DNA of 64,000 bases from CAVVAL01 sp963742725 (GTDB lineage: Bacteria; Actinomycetota; Actinomycetes; Mycobacteriales; Cryptosporangiaceae): the NCBI GenBank assembly GCA_963742725.1, contig CAVUMX010000003.1, positions 1,426,001-1,490,000 of the forward strand, read 5' to 3'. A model generated the notes under the pieces. That model worked only from the letters and a program-made list of their open reading frames with translations. It was not told the DNA's origin and ran no database searches. A program made the translations under genes and the position numbers. This document shows, one piece after another, positions 62,364-64,000 of this stretch (position 1 is the stretch's first letter; each line of letters starts with the position of its first letter).

Positions 62364-63092
62364 CTACTCAGCGTCCTGTGCCTCGATCAGGTCGAGGTCG
62401 CGGACGCAGAAGCCGTGGTGCTCGAAGGTCTCGTTGAGCACCGTGCCGAGGCACTGCCGCACCAAGCGGCCCCGGGCGTACGGCGGCCAGACATCGTCGT
62501 CGGGCACCGGCGCTCGCGCTGCGAGCTGCACAGCGGTGACCTCGTCGAGCCAGGCCTCGAGCTCGGCGGCCTGTGCGTCACGCACGCTCACGATCTCGTC
62601 GAGGGCCGGATCGAGCGAGAGGTCAAGCCCGTGCGCTCCACGGTAGGGCTCGACGGTCGGCCCGATGCCCATCGGCGTGAACAGCTCCGTCGAGCCCAGG
62701 CAGCAGCGGCGGAACCACGAGTCGTGGACGAAGACCAGGTGGCGCATCGTCTGCACCGCCGACCACTCGTCGTTCACGCTGCGGCGCTCGATGTCGGGTG
62801 TACGGCGGATTCGCTCGATCGTGGCCGCCCAGCCGGCATGGAGCTGACGCGATGCCTCGCGCAGATCGGCAGGGTCCTCGGAGCGGATCAGCACCCGCAC
62901 CGGATGACGCCGGTCGAGCTCTGCCTCGACGTACTCGGTGACCTCGACACCGTTCACCACGAGGTTGGTGATGAGCCCGTCGATCACGGCATCCTGCATG
63001 ACGACGCCGATCAGGCGTGCCCCGGTCAGATCGCACTCGCGGAACTCCGCACCGTGCAGATCCTCGTCGACATACCGCGTCATGCTCCGCAT
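62364..63092 (-). CDS. DinB-family protein with N-terminal pentapeptide repeats
   Basis: 242 residues (the ATG at 63083 would give 239). The start has pentapeptide-like units (DLHGAEFRECDLTGARLIGV) and then a DinB-type four-helix bundle with metal-binding His residues in MRHLVFVHDSWFRR (near 122) and FEHHGFCVRDLD near the C-terminus. Actinomycete DinB proteins are thiol-dependent transferases or unknown hydrolases, often using mycothiol; the pentapeptide leader may be a small scaffold. Its stop abuts the truncated luciferase-family fragment. Confidence 0.8.
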   Translation of the reverse strand: MRSMTRYVDEDLHGAEFRECDLTGARLIGVVMQDAVIDGLITNLVVNGVEVTEYVEAELDRRHPVRVLIRSEDPADLREASRQLHAGWAATIERIRRTPDIERRSVNDEWSAVQTMRHLVFVHDSWFRRCCLGSTELFTPMGIGPTVEPYRGAHGLDLSLDPALDEIVSVRDAQAAELEAWLDEVTAVQLAARAPVPDDDVWPPYARGRLVRQCLGTVLNETFEHHGFCVRDLDLIEAQDAE

Positions 63093-63175
63093 ACTAGGTC
63101 CGAGCACCGACAAGCTCGTCGAGCAGCTCGCGGCGCTCGGCCTCGGCGAGCCGCCCGATCAGGCCGTACATCGGT

Positions 63176-63373
63176 CTATCGGGCGGTGCGGCCACCGCGG
63201 AGCCCCACGGCGATCATCACCACACCGACGACGGCCACCACCGGGCCGACCACGGCCCACAGGGTCACGCCCGTCATCGCGCTGCCGCCGACGTAGCCGA
63301 GTCCTTGGAGCGTCCACAGGAGTCCCGCGAGTACCAGGAACGCTCCGACGCCGATGAGCAGGGGCTTCTTCAT
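63176..63373 (-). CDS. Small two-helix membrane protein
   Basis: 65 residues with two hydrophobic helices (about 5-26 and 35-57) and a basic RGGRTAR tail. No recognised domain. The ATG at 63373 is followed by the typical MKKPLL signal-anchor start. It is divergent from the PH-domain gene with 57 bp between starts, which must contain both promoters. Function unknown. Confidence 0.65.
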   Translation of the reverse strand: MKKPLLIGVGAFLVLAGLLWTLQGLGYVGGSAMTGVTLWAVVGPVVAVVGVVMIAVGLRGGRTAR

Positions 63374-63430
63374 GGTCGCCACTCCCGTGGTGGTGGAAGA
63401 GCCAGCGCGGTAGAGGCTAGCCTCTTCACC

Positions 63431-63796
63431 GTGGCCAGCGCTGTGTTCGACAAGCGGGATCAGCACGACCAGATCGCCTCCGGGCTGCTCCAGGGCGAGT
63501 CGATCATCGCCGTGTACGACGCCATCGGGCTCGGCACTGGATTCATCGGCCTCACCGACCGTCGGGTGATCCTCCAGGACAAGTCGTTCGCGGGGAAGCG
63601 GGTCGCGATCACCTCGATTCCCTACGCGAGGATCGGCGCGGTCTCCGTCGTGAGCAACAAGTCCTGGGCCGGCAACTTCTTCAGCAGCGGGACGATCGCC
63701 ATTCATGTCGGAACGCAGGTGTACGAGGTGGAGCTTCGCGGCGCCGACAAGACGCAGCACGTGCACAACGTGATCCTCCACTACGCGGCGCGCTGA
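63431..63796 (+). CDS. Bacterial PH-domain protein
   Basis: 121 residues from a GTG. A compact bPH fold is visible: GLLQGESIIAVYDAIG, LTDRRVILQDKSF (the LTxxRVI strand typical of bacterial PH domains, near 42), ITSIPYARIGAVSVV and a closing strand before the final helix HVHNVILHYA. No membrane segment, so it is a soluble single-domain protein, perhaps a membrane-surface or stress-related scaffold. Ligand unknown. Confidence 0.8.
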   Translation: MASAVFDKRDQHDQIASGLLQGESIIAVYDAIGLGTGFIGLTDRRVILQDKSFAGKRVAITSIPYARIGAVSVVSNKSWAGNFFSSGTIAIHVGTQVYEVELRGADKTQHVHNVILHYAAR

Positions 63797-63799
63797 CCG

Positions 63800-64000
63800 C
63801 GGCCGCCGCATCAGGCCAGGGGATCTCGCGCGAGGGCGCCCCACCGTCGATGAACAGGCGGCCTCCGGGGACCAGGCAGGCACGGACGCCCGGCGCGCCA
63901 CCGATCTCCAGCACACGCATGCCTCTCCGCAGCGGAAGCGCGGCGACGATCTCGGCCAGTCGAGCCGAAAGAATCGGTTCACGTTCTCCCCGGAAAAAGT
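63800..64000 (-). pseudogene. Remnant of a SAM-dependent methyltransferase with internal deletion, runs off the window
   Basis: One frame reads the start of a class I methyltransferase (ILSARLAEIVAALPLRRG then MRVLEIGGAPG, motif I) and passes directly into what is normally the post-motif III segment (VRACLVPGGRLFIDGGAP). About 90 residues of the fold, including motif II, are missing, but the frame is kept. It has no stop where expected and reads on antisense to the PH-domain gene. The 5' end lies outside the window. Confidence 0.6.

Overview
The window is high-GC actinomycete DNA: almost every third codon position is G or C, GTG starts are common, genes are packed with 1-11 bp overlaps (often ATGA or GTGA), and a LuxR-type LAL regulator, a complete kdp operon and a secondary-metabolite cluster are present. 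The family within the Actinomycetota cannot be fixed from sequence reading alone. No tRNA, rRNA, CRISPR array or intact insertion sequence was seen.

Layout. 1-15 kb is ordinary chromosome: an MFS exporter (cut by the window edge), a MgtC/DUF4010 membrane protein, a decayed oligopeptide-ABC ATPase, a cytochrome P450, a secreted GH18 protein, a secreted subtilase with two TTA codons, a VOC protein, a split FluG-like pair (glutamine-synthetase-like protein plus amidohydrolase), a SanA-like protein, methyltransferases and a small surface protein. At 15.1-18 kb lies a LAL regulator whose HTH is out of frame. At 18-21.8 kb is metH.

From 21.9 to 48.7 kb lies what I read as one biosynthetic gene cluster that I cannot match to a known product. 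Two long divergent operons start from a 257-bp region (32298-32554). The leftward operon encodes an AMP ligase, a free-standing condensation domain, a KASIII-like enzyme, an ACP, a thiolase-like half protein, a methyltransferase, an ACP-glycosyltransferase fusion and an ABC exporter; a PPTase sits inside it on the other strand. The rightward operon encodes a second AMP ligase, two ACPs, two FabF-type ketosynthases with an extra KS-N domain, hydroxymandelate synthase (HmaS), a PhyH dioxygenase, a DUF3050 putative diiron oxygenase, TPP-dependent E1 alpha and beta, a NodC/HAS-like glycosyltransferase, an HpgT-type aminotransferase, an alpha/beta-hydrolase and a split GH94-like protein. With the HmO-type oxidase at 21.9 kb, the three committed steps from 4-hydroxyphenylpyruvate to 4-hydroxyphenylglycine are present. 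My working inference is a glycosylated acyl or polyketide conjugate of hydroxyphenylglycine made entirely by stand-alone carrier-protein enzymes.

48.8-58.6 kb is a K+ uptake block (27-aa peptide, kdpF-A-B-C-D-E, APC permease). 58.6-61.8 kb is a leftward operon of an RHH repressor, a DUF4097 protein and a DrrAB-like ABC exporter. The last 2 kb holds a truncated luciferase-family gene, a DinB/pentapeptide protein, two small proteins and a methyltransferase remnant.

A recurring oddity: short tandem duplications and single extra G bases break or fuse reading frames at several places (17518, 25703-25728, 35513-35530, 36028-36032, 47474, 47562-47565). Removing one unit or one G restores the expected gene structure each time, so both real mutation and sequencing error should be considered.
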